Assembly (NCBI GenBank): GCA_016872875.1
Contig: VGYW01000006.1
Coordinates: forward strand, 1-45,899
Direction: 5' to 3'
DNA length: 45,899 nt
Source: Planctomycetota bacterium
Lineage (GTDB): Bacteria > Planctomycetota > PUPC01 > DSUN01
Below, in pieces: positions 8,162-16,527 of this stretch. Every line of letters starts with the position of its first letter. Position 1 is the stretch's first letter. The position numbers were made by a program, and so were the translations under genes. The notes below the pieces were generated by a model. That model searched no databases, was not told the origin of the DNA, and was given only the letters and a program-made list of their open reading frames with translations.

Positions 8162-8268
8162 CAAGGGGATGAATGGATGGTTGGATGAATGGATGGTTGC
8201 AGGAAGACTGGGCATCCGGTCATTCATCCATTCATCCATTCTTCCATTCTTCCATTCATCCCCCTTGA
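8161..8268. repeat. hairpin built from GAATGGATG-type tandem units in the 5' leader
   Basis: The left half (8161-8200) carries ATGAATGGATGG units and the right half (8221-8268) carries their inverse, CCATTCATC. The outermost arms pair TCAAGGGG with CCCCCTTGA with one unpaired base. It starts at the promoter -10 box and ends about 35 nt before the ATG at 8303, so the mRNA leader should fold into a long stem. Confidence 0.8.
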
Positions 8269-8302
8269 CATCCATCCATTCCTCTAGCGAGGCCTCATCT
8301 TC

Positions 8303-10894
8303 ATGAGCACCCCAAGACCCTCCGAGGGGATCAGCATCCGCGTGGTGCCGCTGGCGGTCTTCGCGCTGGTCCTCATCGTCCCGTTCTTCAACTTCGAGTT
8401 CACCCTCTACCGCTCCACGCTGAAGCTGTTCGTCTACGAGACGGCGGCCACGCTGCTCCTGGGCTTCTTGCTGTGGGAGTGGGGGGGCGGGCGGCTGGAG
8501 GGGGGCGGGTGGCCGGCCTGGTGGCTCTTCGTGCCGGTCGGGGCATGGGTGGCCTGGGGAGCCGTGACGTCGGCGTGGTCGCCCCAGGGCTGGCTTGCGC
8601 GTGGGTGGGTGGTTCAGGGCCTCTACGGCGGCCTGGGGGCGTTCGGGCTGGCCGTGCTGCTGCGCGACGGCGGGCACCGGCGGATGTTCGTGGCCGCCGG
8701 CAGCGCCGTGGCGCTCGCGCTGGCCCTCTTCATGGCGCTCTACTACGGGGACCCGCGGGCGACGTTTCTGGGCGACATAGACAGCTTGCCGGGCCGCGAC
8801 GCAGGGGCGGCGTTCCTCCTCCTGCCCACGCTCGTGGCGGCGGCACTGCTCTATCGGCGGGCCGAGGGGGAGACCGAGTCCAGGTATCGCGCGGTCATCT
8901 GGCTCACCGTGCTCCTGGCCGTGCTGGTGCTGGCCGGGGTGCGGACGGGGGTGCCGGCGTGGCGCTACGGGCTGGGGGCGGGCCTCCTGGTGCTGATGTG
9001 GCTGCTGATGCCGCGCTGGCGCCTCGCCGCCGTGGCGCTCGCCGCCGTCCTTGCGGCCCTGGCCGCCGTCCGCGAGATGGGCCAGGCAGCCGACGCCGCC
9101 AGGTACTGGGAGGAGTCGGGCGCCGCGCGGCGCGCCGTGCTCGACGCCGCCGAGTGGAGGATGGTGAGGCGCGCCTCGCTCCCGCGGCTGCTCTTCGGCA
9201 ACGGCGTCGGGACGTTCTTCCTTGCTCTGGACGACCCGGCCCGCGGGCGCCCGGCGTGGACCTATGCCGTGACCCACGTGGCCCACGGGGACGAGGTGGT
9301 GCAGCACGCGCGCCGCCAGTTGACCGAGGAGCTCTTCGAGCGCGGCGTCGCCGGCATCGCCATCGCCATCGCCGCGGGGCTGGCCTGGGTGGTGGCGGGG
9401 GCGCTCGCCTGCCGCCGCGCGCGCGACAGTCTCGACTCCGCCCTGGGCGCCGGCCTGGCCGCCTTCGGCGTGGCCATCGGCGTGTTCGCCTGCTTCTCCA
9501 ACGGCGCCATCGGCTTCGGGTCGGGGATGATGTTCTGGGTGGGCCTCGGGCTGCTGGGCGCCCTGAGCGCGGAGGCTGGCCGCCCGGCCGGCCTCGGCCT
9601 CTCGCCCGAAGAGGAGGCCGGGCGCGACGAGGCCACGCCACGCCTCCGGCCGCGGCGGACCGCGGCCGCCATCGCGGGCATCGCGGCCCTCGCCCTGGCC
9701 TGGTGCCGCCTGGCCGCCGCACCGTTCTGGGCCGAATACTGCCTCCGCGAAGGGCAGGCCGAGGACGAGTCCGCGCAACGTCTCTTCGCCCAGAAATCGC
9801 TCGCCGAGCGCAACCTCCAGGACGCGGCGACGGCCCTCGCGACCCTCCCCGCCACCGCGAAGGACAAGATCGCCAAGCTCCAGGACCTGGTCCGGGAATT
9901 CCAGGGAAAGGTCGAGAGCACCACCGTGGAGTTCCAGGAGTCCGCCGCCCGCACCGAGCGCTACGTGCGCCGGGCCGGCCGGCTGAGCCTGGGCGACCGC
10001 ATGTGGCTGAATGCCCAGATGCGCCGCGCGCTCTTCGAGGCCAAATGCGGCAACCCCAAGGGCGCCAACGAGCGCCTCGAGCGCCTCACTGCCCTGTGCG
10101 GGCCGGCCATCGACTTCGACCTCCAGCGCGCCGCCTGCCTCGTCCGTCTCGGGCGGCCCGCCGAGGCCCACGACCTCTGCCGCCGCTACGCCCGCAAGAA
10201 CCCCTTCGGGGCCTACTGCGCCCTCTTCCAGCCCAAGAAGCCGTTCTACAGGCAGTGGGTCGCCTTCATCTCCGACGAGCGCAGGAGGAAGAACCCCCAG
10301 GCCGCTGCCTGGGCGAAGGACCTCATCGCCGCCGCCACGGAGGGACTCCGCTGGCTCCCAAGCCACTACGACCTCCAGCTCCTCCGCGGCGACACCCGCT
10401 ACCGCCTCGCCGAGGACCAGGCCGCAGCCTGGGCCAAGGGGCTCGCGGCCGCGGCCAGGGAAGGCTCCGTCCCCTTCCTGATCCGCTACTGCGAGATACG
10501 CCATTGGCTCGGGGAGGCCCAGGCCGCACGCGACGACATCATGGCCGCCTCCTCGTTCATCGAGAATGCCCTGAAGTTGGTCGGCGACCCCTTCGTGCGA
10601 GCCAGCCTCTACTGCGAACTCGCCAACGCCAGCTTCCAGTGGAACAGGGAGAAGGCCATCGCCGCCGCAGGACAGGTCTTCCACCAGGGCATGGACCCAC
10701 GCGACCCGCGGGCCGGACCCGTCTTCCAGAACGCCGCCCTCATTCTCGACCGCCTCCAACCGCCCAAGGGCAAGGCCCCCAGCCCCAAGGGTCCCGCACC
10801 CCCCAAAGCCAAGAGCGACGGCAAGCAGACTGCGCCCGACGCGCCGAAGGACACCCCGCGTCCCGTCCCAGGCAAAGCCACCGCTCCCCCCTGA
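8303..10894 (+). CDS. O-antigen-ligase-like polytopic membrane protein with helical-repeat C-terminus
   Basis: 863 residues. The first ~470 residues contain a dozen or so hydrophobic segments, beginning at about 12-32, 42-60 and 70-88, in the layout of the Wzy/WaaL O-antigen ligase-polymerase superfamily. A long loop separates the early and late helices. Residues ~480-810 are soluble, alpha-helical and repeat-like (for example RAACLVRLGRPAEAHDLCRR), consistent with TPR-type repeats; the last ~45 residues are a Pro/Lys/Ala-rich tail. Members of this fused class occur in Planctomycetota and are thought to act in glycan polymerisation or transfer, but no catalytic residue was identified. The start is ATG at 8303 behind the promoter at 8134 and a structured leader. 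The broad class is likely; the exact function is uncertain. Confidence 0.65.
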   Translation: MSTPRPSEGISIRVVPLAVFALVLIVPFFNFEFTLYRSTLKLFVYETAATLLLGFLLWEWGGGRLEGGGWPAWWLFVPVGAWVAWGAVTSAWSPQGWLARGWVVQGLYGGLGAFGLAVLLRDGGHRRMFVAAGSAVALALALFMALYYGDPRATFLGDIDSLPGRDAGAAFLLLPTLVAAALLYRRAEGETESRYRAVIWLTVLLAVLVLAGVRTGVPAWRYGLGAGLLVLMWLLMPRWRLAAVALAAVLAALAAVREMGQAADAARYWEESGAARRAVLDAAEWRMVRRASLPRLLFGNGVGTFFLALDDPARGRPAWTYAVTHVAHGDEVVQHARRQLTEELFERGVAGIAIAIAAGLAWVVAGALACRRARDSLDSALGAGLAAFGVAIGVFACFSNGAIGFGSGMMFWVGLGLLGALSAEAGRPAGLGLSPEEEAGRDEATPRLRPRRTAAAIAGIAALALAWCRLAAAPFWAEYCLREGQAEDESAQRLFAQKSLAERNLQDAATALATLPATAKDKIAKLQDLVREFQGKVESTTVEFQESAARTERYVRRAGRLSLGDRMWLNAQMRRALFEAKCGNPKGANERLERLTALCGPAIDFDLQRAACLVRLGRPAEAHDLCRRYARKNPFGAYCALFQPKKPFYRQWVAFISDERRRKNPQAAAWAKDLIAAATEGLRWLPSHYDLQLLRGDTRYRLAEDQAAAWAKGLAAAAREGSVPFLIRYCEIRHWLGEAQAARDDIMAASSFIENALKLVGDPFVRASLYCELANASFQWNREKAIAAAGQVFHQGMDPRDPRAGPVFQNAALILDRLQPPKGKAPSPKGPAPPKAKSDGKQTAPDAPKDTPRPVPGKATAPP

Positions 10895-10899
10895 CGGCT

Positions 10900-10927
10900 T
10901 TGACTTTCCGGCCCTTTTGGCGATAAT
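10900..10927 (+). promoter_or_regulatory. promoter of the hicBA pair
   Basis: TTGACT (10900-10905), a 16-nt spacer and GATAAT (10922-10927) lie about 45 nt before the hicB start. It shares TTGACT and the 16-nt spacing with the 8134 promoter. Confidence 0.65.
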
Positions 10928-10973
10928 GGCTTTGTGGGCGGTGAACCGCCCCCGGAACACAGGAGCAGAACAC

Positions 10974-11183
10974 GTGCGATACCTGGTGAACCTGATCTAT
11001 GACCCCGAGTTCCGTGGCTACGTGGCCGACGTCCCGGAGCTCCCCGGATGTATGTCGCAGGGGAAGACGGTGGAGGATGCCCTGGCGAACGCCAGGGAGG
11101 CCATCCGAGCCTACCTCAAGGTTGCGAGGGCCGGCAACCGCAAGCGCCCGCTCCCCCTCCTGACGGCGCAGGTGGAAGCGTAA
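10974..11183 (+). CDS. hicB: HicB-like antitoxin
   Basis: 69 residues. HicB proteins neutralise the HicA mRNA interferase and often repress their own promoter. The sequence has the partial RNase-H-fold HicB signature, running from YLVNLIYDPEFRGYVADVPE to LPGCMSQGKTVEDALANARE. The GTG at 10974 is chosen because AGGAG lies 8 nt upstream and the HicB fold begins there. It is too short to carry the extra C-terminal DNA-binding domain seen in longer HicB proteins, so autoregulation would need a different mode. It lies one nucleotide upstream of hicA, in antitoxin-first order. Confidence 0.88.
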   Translation: MRYLVNLIYDPEFRGYVADVPELPGCMSQGKTVEDALANAREAIRAYLKVARAGNRKRPLPLLTAQVEA

Positions 11184-11184
11184 C

Positions 11185-11406
11185 ATGGGCCGCCTCGCTG
11201 GCATCTCGGGTAAGCGCGCCATCAGTGCTTTCCTGCGAGCCGGCTTCGAGGCCAAGGGGGGAGACGGCAGCCACGTGGTCCTCAAGAAGCCCGGCTTCCC
11301 GATCCTTGTTATTCCACTGCACAGATCCCTTTCGCCCTTTCTGTTGCGCAGCCAGATCAGACGCGCAGGGATGAGCGAAGAGGAGTTCCTTGAACTCCTG
11401 CGCTGA
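11185..11406 (+). CDS. hicA: HicA-like mRNA interferase toxin
   Basis: 73 residues. HicA has a double-stranded-RNA-binding-like fold and cleaves mRNA during translation using a conserved histidine, seen here in GDGSHVVL. The rest of the family pattern is present: GKRAISAFLRAGFE near the N-terminus, an IPLHR strand, and the C-terminal helix RRAGMSEEEFLELL. The single-nucleotide gap after hicB implies translational coupling. The pair stands alone between the membrane protein and the sugar importer and is probably a chromosomal toxin-antitoxin module. Confidence 0.9.
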   Translation: MGRLAGISGKRAISAFLRAGFEAKGGDGSHVVLKKPGFPILVIPLHRSLSPFLLRSQIRRAGMSEEEFLELLR

Positions 11407-11434
11407 GCCACCGGATCGAGGTCACGCTGCTTAC

Positions 11435-13855
11435 ATGCGAAGCAGTCTGGCACCACTTCTCCTGGTCGCTTCCCTGCTGGCTTCGGCCAAAGCTGTCTGC
11501 GGGGAGAGCCAGCCTCACGTGACGATTCGCTACTTCCTGGGCTGGACGCTTGGGGCGGGCGACCAGGATGTCATCCAGGAGTTCGAGCGGCGGAATCCTG
11601 GCCTCAAGGTCGTCGCCGGCCTGAGCGCCGCGCGGAACATGGTGGAGGACCCGCAACGGCTCCTTTGCGCCATCGTCGGCGGCGACCCGCCCGACCTGGT
11701 GATCTTCGACCGCTACGCCGTGGCCGAGTGGGCGGCGCGGGGGGCGTTCATGCCCCTCGACGCCTTCATCGCGCGCGACCGCGCCCTGCCCGACGGCATC
11801 AAGCCCGAAGACTACTTCCCCGCCTGCTGGGACGAGGCGTCCTGGGAGGGGAGCGTCTACGCCATCCCCACCGGCACCGACAACCGCGCGCTCTACTACA
11901 ACAAGGACCTTCTGGCCGCCGCCGGCTTCAAGGACGCGCGCGGCGAGGCGAGGCCCCCGCGCACCTGGGATGAGCTCGAAGACTACGCGGTCAAGCTCAG
12001 CGAGTTCGTGCGCGACGGGGACGGGAAGATCACCAGCATCCGCCGAATAGGCTTCATCCCCAACTACGGCAACGCCTGGTTCTACTTCTACTCGTGGCTC
12101 AACGACGGGGCGCTCCTCAGCCCCGACGGCCGCACCTGCACCCTCGCCTCTCCCGAAAACGCCGAGGCCATGAGCTACGTGGTGAGGCTCTACGACAAGC
12201 TGGGCGGCGCGCCCGACGTCAATGCCTTCCAGACCAGCTTCCAGGGCGGCGAGCTCGACCCGTTCCTCAACGGCCGGGTCGCGATGAAGATAGACGGGAA
12301 CTGGGTGCTGGGCGGGATCGGGTATTTCCGCCGCGAGATGAACTTCGGCGTGGCGCCCGCCCCGATGCCGCGCCAGCGCCTCGAGGCCGGCAAACCCTAC
12401 ATCTCGTGGGCCGGCGGCTGGGCCTGGGTCATCCCCAAGGGCGCAAGGCACCCCCAGGAGGCCTGGCGCCTCATCAGGTGGCTGGCGAGCGAGGAGGCGG
12501 CGCTCATCCTCCACGACGCTGCCCGCGAGGCCAACCAGGCCCAGGGCAAGCTCTTCATCCCCGGCCTCAACGCCAACCGCAAGATCGCCCAGGCCCTCTA
12601 CCGCCGCTACCTGGCCGACGACCCGAGCGTCGAGCAGAAGTTCCGCGACGGCTACCAGGTGTTCATGAACCTCCTGCCCGAGAGCCGCTACCGCCCGGTC
12701 ACCCCCGTCGGCCAGTTCCTCTGGAACCAGCAGGTGCGCGCGATGGAGGCCGCCATCTACCATCGCGGCTCCGTCCAGGAGGTCCTCCACCGCCACGCCG
12801 CCGAGGTCCAGCGCGAGCTCGACCGCGTCTACCGCATCCGCACGGAGCCGGTGGTGAACTGGGCGGTGCCGCTGGTGGCCTACGTTGCGGCCCTTGTAGC
12901 GACGGCGGGGATTCTCTGGTGGCGCCACAGGCGCCTGAGCAGGAGCAAGGGCTACTTCCGCCGCGAATACCGCGCCGGCGTCATGTTCGTCCTCCCCTGG
13001 CTCATCGGCTTCGTCGTCTTCACCGGCGGCCCCATCGTCTTCTCCTTCATCATCAGCTTCTGCGAGTACGACGTCCTCTCGCCCGGCCGCTGGGTGGGGG
13101 TTGAGAACTACGGCTACCTCCTGACGGGCGATCCCGTCTTCTGGAAGTCGGTGCGGAACACGGCCTTCATGCTCATCGGCGTGCCGCTCGGCATGGCCGT
13201 GAGCCTGGGCCTCGCCATGCTCCTCAACCAGAAGGTCAAGGGGATGTCGGCCTGGCGCACCTTCTTCTATCTCCCTGCCATCATGCCGGGCGTCGCCTCG
13301 GCGCTCTTGTGGGTCTGGATGTTCCAGCCGACCGACGGCGTGATCAACCGCGTGCTCGACGCCGTGGGGCTGAATTGGCTCCTGGGCGCGATGGGCGCCA
13401 AGGTGCCCGTCCTCTGGCTTCAGAGCGAGGCCACGAGCAAGCCGGCCATCATCCTCATGGGCCTCTGGAGCGCGGGCGCCGGCATGATCATCTGGCTCGC
13501 GGGCCTCAAAGGCATCCCCGAACACCTCTACGAGGCCGCCGAGATTGACGGCGCCGGCCGCTGGGCCAAGTTCCGCCACATCACCCTGCCCATGCTCACC
13601 CCCTACATCTTCTTCAATCTGCTCATGGGCATGATCGGCACCCTCCAGGTCTTCGAGAGCGCCTACATCATGACCAGCGGCGGCCCGGTGGACTCGACCC
13701 TCTTCTTCGCCTATCACCTCTTCAACAACGCCTTCCGCTTCTTCCGCATGGGCCAGGCCTGCGCGATGGCCTGGGTCCTCTGCATCATCGTGCTCATCAT
13801 CACCATCATCCAACTCCGCACAGCGAAGATGTGGGTTCACTATGAGAGTGAGTGA
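11435..13855 (+). CDS. sugar ABC importer: solute-binding protein fused to a MalF-type permease
   Basis: 806 residues combining two normally separate subunits. Residues 1-24 form a signal sequence. About 25-460 is a MalE/UgpB-type solute-binding protein with the typical ALYYNKDLLAAAGF segment and a C-terminal helical lobe. A transmembrane helix at about 475-495 is followed by a MalF-type permease, whose ATPase-contact EAA loop reads EAAEIDGAGRWAKFRHITLP near residue 698. The ligand is therefore bound by a domain tethered to its own permease. The start is ATG at 11435, just before the signal sequence. The partner permease is at 14452 and a four-helix-bundle element separates them. No ATPase gene is in the window, so a shared MsmK-like ATPase elsewhere is likely. 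Confidence 0.88.
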   Translation: MRSSLAPLLLVASLLASAKAVCGESQPHVTIRYFLGWTLGAGDQDVIQEFERRNPGLKVVAGLSAARNMVEDPQRLLCAIVGGDPPDLVIFDRYAVAEWAARGAFMPLDAFIARDRALPDGIKPEDYFPACWDEASWEGSVYAIPTGTDNRALYYNKDLLAAAGFKDARGEARPPRTWDELEDYAVKLSEFVRDGDGKITSIRRIGFIPNYGNAWFYFYSWLNDGALLSPDGRTCTLASPENAEAMSYVVRLYDKLGGAPDVNAFQTSFQGGELDPFLNGRVAMKIDGNWVLGGIGYFRREMNFGVAPAPMPRQRLEAGKPYISWAGGWAWVIPKGARHPQEAWRLIRWLASEEAALILHDAAREANQAQGKLFIPGLNANRKIAQALYRRYLADDPSVEQKFRDGYQVFMNLLPESRYRPVTPVGQFLWNQQVRAMEAAIYHRGSVQEVLHRHAAEVQRELDRVYRIRTEPVVNWAVPLVAYVAALVATAGILWWRHRRLSRSKGYFRREYRAGVMFVLPWLIGFVVFTGGPIVFSFIISFCEYDVLSPGRWVGVENYGYLLTGDPVFWKSVRNTAFMLIGVPLGMAVSLGLAMLLNQKVKGMSAWRTFFYLPAIMPGVASALLWVWMFQPTDGVINRVLDAVGLNWLLGAMGAKVPVLWLQSEATSKPAIILMGLWSAGAGMIIWLAGLKGIPEHLYEAAEIDGAGRWAKFRHITLPMLTPYIFFNLLMGMIGTLQVFESAYIMTSGGPVDSTLFFAYHLFNNAFRFFRMGQACAMAWVLCIIVLIITIIQLRTAKMWVHYESE

Positions 13856-13856
13856 A

Positions 13857-14445
13857 TCCGTAATCCGCAATTCGTAATCCGTAATCAGAGAAGAGAGCCG
13901 AAATGGGCGCCGAGATTGGGAAAGCAGGGCTCACGTTCGACAAGTGGGTTGAGACAGTGCCGAAAGCGATTCGGGACGACCCGCTCTGGACCGTGAAGGC
14001 GTATCGGCTGGCCCTCTTCGCGACCGATATCGGCTGGCACGATGTGACGAAGCTCATGCGCGACCTAAGGACGCGGAAACTGGCAGGGGAGCTGTATGAA
14101 GCCCTTGGCTCCAGCGCCGCAAACCTGTCCGAGGGCTACTCGCGCGGCTCCAACAAGGACCGCGTCCGCTTCTACGAATACTCACTGGGTTCCGCAAGGG
14201 AATCGAGGACATGGTATTACAACGGGCGACACGTTCTCGGTGAACAGGTTGCTTTGCACAGGATCGGCCTCTTGACCGAAATCATCAAGCCTCTGGAGGC
14301 CATGATCCCCCAACAGCGCGGCTACGCCGTCCACGAGGAGGTCGCGGAGCACGGGACCTTCGGAGAGGAACCCGTCCCATGGTAGCCGCCAACTCCTCTA
14401 CCGGGTGCCTTTTCTGGTTACGGATTACGAATTACGGATTACGGA
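13857..14445. mobile_element. inverted-repeat element carrying a four-helix-bundle gene (element 1)
   Basis: Arms 13857-13884 and 14418-14445 are inverted copies matching at 27 of 28 positions. Each arm is about four tandem heptamers of the type CCGTAAT. The only gene inside is the four-helix-bundle protein. The element begins 2 nt after the stop codon of the binding-protein/permease fusion and ends 6 nt before the ATG of the second permease, splitting an evident operon without damaging either gene. No transposase and no clear target duplication are visible. Calling it mobile is inference from placement, arms and a second example at 28974-29548. Confidence 0.6.
13903..14385 (+). CDS. four-helix-bundle protein (23S rRNA intervening-sequence family)
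   Basis: 160 residues. The core carries the family pattern: KLAGELYEALGSSAANLSEG, then YSRGSNKDRVRFYEYSLGSA with RES following, and a long C-terminal helix. Related proteins are encoded within intervening sequences of 23S rRNA genes; others resemble the Avd accessory protein of diversity-generating retroelements, binding nucleic acid as pentamers. No biochemical role is established for stand-alone copies. It lies alone within an inverted-repeat element and reads in the same direction as the host operon. An N-terminal extension of about 30 residues precedes the usual family start. The start is ATG at 13903 with a modest purine-rich leader (AGAGAG). Confidence 0.85.
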   Translation: MGAEIGKAGLTFDKWVETVPKAIRDDPLWTVKAYRLALFATDIGWHDVTKLMRDLRTRKLAGELYEALGSSAANLSEGYSRGSNKDRVRFYEYSLGSARESRTWYYNGRHVLGEQVALHRIGLLTEIIKPLEAMIPQQRGYAVHEEVAEHGTFGEEPVPW

Positions 14446-14451
14446 CTTCCC

Positions 14452-16116
14452 ATGGTTGAGCCACGCGGCATCCCAGCCATCACCCGTCGCTTGACGCTCT
14501 ATGCCTTGCTCATTGGCGGCTCGATCCTCTTCTCGATTCCATTCGGCTGGCTGCTCCTGTCGAGCTTCAAGCCTAACGAGGAGCAGTACACGCGCTGGCT
14601 TCCCAGGACTCCCCCGGCGGTGGCCGTCTCGCCATACGTGGCGCGGGACGAATTCCCGGGCATCACGCGCCCGAGGCCCTGCCCGATCGGGAGGTGGTTG
14701 GAAGTGAAGGGACACCTCGTTGCCTGGACGGGCGCCGCAGTGCAGGATGCATTGGGGGGCCTCGACCCTCAGCTTCACGACGAGGTGGTGGAGGGCGTCT
14801 TCTTCCAGGCCGCGCGCAACGTGGCCGACGATGTGTGGTTCCAATCCGCCGAGACCCTCCTCGCCAAGTGGAAGGCGCAGCTCACCCCAAACCTGATCGC
14901 CACCTGCCGCGACAGGGCGTACAAGCGCTACCTCATCGGGCCGGTACGCGTGAGGAGCCTCGAGCAGCAGGAGGAGATTCTCCGCCGCGGCGAGCCCATC
15001 TCCGCGCTCTGGAAGGGAGAAGGCGGGTCGCGCCCGCTGCGCGAGCAGACGGCTGTGGAGGGCCGGCCCTGCGCCCAACTCTCATACTTCGCCCCCGAAG
15101 GCAGCCGTGAGGCCAAGCTCACGGGCGTCTTCGGCCTCGGCTTCCCGGTCGAGCGGATGAAGAAGCTCATCCTGAGCCTCCGCCCAGACCATTCGTGGAA
15201 CGCCCTGGATTGCGCGCTTGAGGCCGACGGCCAGCGCTGGGCCAGCGCCGAGCCGGCAAACGCCGGAAACGACCAGTGGCAGGACGTCGTCTGGCAACTC
15301 CCCAGCGACGACGACCGCTCGATGAAGGTCAGGAGCTGGATCGTCCTGAACCCCGCGGGCGCGAGCGACTTCGCCGAGCCGGGCAAGATTCGCGTGACCC
15401 TGACCCTTCGCGGCCGCACGCGCGCGGCGGCCTGGGGCACGAAGCTCGCCAACAACTACCGCTGGGCCTTCCGCTACATGCCCTTCTGGCGCTACGTCGC
15501 CATCAGCTTCTTCCTGTGCCTGATGAACATCCTGGGGCAGCTCACCGGCAGCTCGCTCGCCGCCTACGCCTTCGCACGCCTCAAGTGGCCAGGCCGCGAG
15601 TTCTGCTTCATCCTCCTCCTCGGCACCATCATGCTCCCCGGCGCTGTTACTATGGTGCCCTCGTTCCTGATCTTCAAGAACCTCGGTTGGTATAACACCC
15701 TCCTTGTGCTATGGGTGCCCAGCTTCTGCGGCTCGGCCTTCAACATATTTCTGTTGCGGCAGTTCATGCGCGGCATCCCGAAGGACCTGGAGGACGCGGC
15801 GAAGATTGACGGCTGCTCCTTCTTCGGCGTCTACCGCCACGTCATCCTCCCCAGCATTCGGCCCGCCCTGGCTACGATTGCCATCTTCGCCTTCATGGGC
15901 GCCTGGAACAACTTCATGGGGCCGCTCATCTACCTCAACGACCAGGCCAAGTACCCCCTCGCCCTCGGCGTCTTCGGCCTTCAGACCCAGGTGGGGGCCA
16001 ACTACGGCCTCATCATGGCCGCCAGCGCCCTCATGGCCCTCCCCCTCGTCGTCATGTTCTTCTTCTGCCAGCGCTACTTCATCCAGGGCATCACGCTCAC
16101 CGGAATGAAGAACTGA
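14452..16116 (+). CDS. MalG-type sugar ABC permease with large extracytoplasmic insert
   Basis: 554 residues, about twice the usual ~280. Transmembrane helix 1 is at about 15-40, followed by SSFKPNEEQ, a typical MalG segment. About 300 residues then intervene (roughly 45-345) before the remaining helices, which begin near YVAISFFLCLMNILGQL. The cytoplasmic EAA loop, EDAAKIDGCSFFGVYRHVIL, lies near residue 447. The insert contains predicted beta-rich stretches and hydrophilic loops and, by topology, lies outside the membrane; it could be a carbohydrate-binding or docking domain for the fused binding protein. The permease call is firm and the role of the insert is inference. It is separated from its partner only by the four-helix-bundle element. 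Confidence 0.88.
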   Translation: MVEPRGIPAITRRLTLYALLIGGSILFSIPFGWLLLSSFKPNEEQYTRWLPRTPPAVAVSPYVARDEFPGITRPRPCPIGRWLEVKGHLVAWTGAAVQDALGGLDPQLHDEVVEGVFFQAARNVADDVWFQSAETLLAKWKAQLTPNLIATCRDRAYKRYLIGPVRVRSLEQQEEILRRGEPISALWKGEGGSRPLREQTAVEGRPCAQLSYFAPEGSREAKLTGVFGLGFPVERMKKLILSLRPDHSWNALDCALEADGQRWASAEPANAGNDQWQDVVWQLPSDDDRSMKVRSWIVLNPAGASDFAEPGKIRVTLTLRGRTRAAAWGTKLANNYRWAFRYMPFWRYVAISFFLCLMNILGQLTGSSLAAYAFARLKWPGREFCFILLLGTIMLPGAVTMVPSFLIFKNLGWYNTLLVLWVPSFCGSAFNIFLLRQFMRGIPKDLEDAAKIDGCSFFGVYRHVILPSIRPALATIAIFAFMGAWNNFMGPLIYLNDQAKYPLALGVFGLQTQVGANYGLIMAASALMALPLVVMFFFCQRYFIQGITLTGMKN

Positions 16117-16129
16117 GGCGTGGGATTAC

Positions 16130-16157
16130 TTGAAAATGCGGCGAAGTGCGGTATAGT
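16130..16157 (+). promoter_or_regulatory. promoter of the MNT/HEPN pair
   Basis: TTGAAA (16130-16135), a 16-nt spacer and TATAGT (16152-16157) lie about 28 nt upstream of the nucleotidyltransferase ATG. Confidence 0.6.
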
Positions 16158-16185
16158 AGTGTTGGTGGCCTACTGGAGGCAGAGC

Positions 16186-16527
16186 ATGCCCAGACGACAC
16201 ACCCGTCTCGACCGCAAGACCCGTATCATCCTCACAGAGGTGCGCGACGCCCTGCGCGAACTCTACGGCGCCAGGCTCCGCAAGGTCTGCCTCTACGGCT
16301 CCTACGCGCGCGGCGATCAGCGCGACGGCTCGGACATGGACGTGCTCTTTGTCCTGGACGAGATGCGGGACTGGGGTGAGGAACTGGAGCGTGTGGGCGA
16401 GCTGGGCTCCCGACTTTCCTTGGACCACGACATTACCATCAGTTTCTGCCCCGTAGACGAGTGGGAATTCCAGAACCAGGATAGCTCGTTTCTCATAAAC
16501 GTTCGGCAGGAGGCAATCCCGGTATGA
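16186..16527 (+). CDS. minimal nucleotidyltransferase (MNT) domain protein, putative antitoxin
   Basis: 113 residues. The minimal nucleotidyltransferase signature is present: G38-S39, ten residues, then D50-x-D52, in YGSYARGDQRDGSDMDVLF. In characterised MNT/HEPN pairs the MNT protein neutralises the HEPN protein, sometimes by adding AMP. The start is ATG at 16186, preceded by GGAGG at about 7 nt; the open frame upstream lacks a good ribosome-binding site. It overlaps the HEPN gene by 4 bp (ATGA), so the two are co-translated. Confidence 0.87.
   Translation: MPRRHTRLDRKTRIILTEVRDALRELYGARLRKVCLYGSYARGDQRDGSDMDVLFVLDEMRDWGEELERVGELGSRLSLDHDITISFCPVDEWEFQNQDSSFLINVRQEAIPV

Noticed and set aside
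8303..10960. Very long minus-strand open frame extending the kinase gene antisense across the O-antigen-ligase-like gene
   Set aside because: The kinase promoter, ribosome-binding site and signal anchor place its start at 8056. The antisense part is low-complexity Gly/Glu/Arg-rich sequence, as expected opposite a GC-rich coding region.
11357..13870. 837-codon minus-strand open frame opposite the ABC importer fusion
   Set aside because: It is the GC-bias shadow of a clearly recognisable transporter gene and has no domain pattern of its own.
14376..14457. TCCCATGGT occurring near both the end of the four-helix-bundle gene and the start of the next permease
   Set aside because: One copy is inside the element and the other outside. 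The position does not fit a target duplication and it is probably chance.
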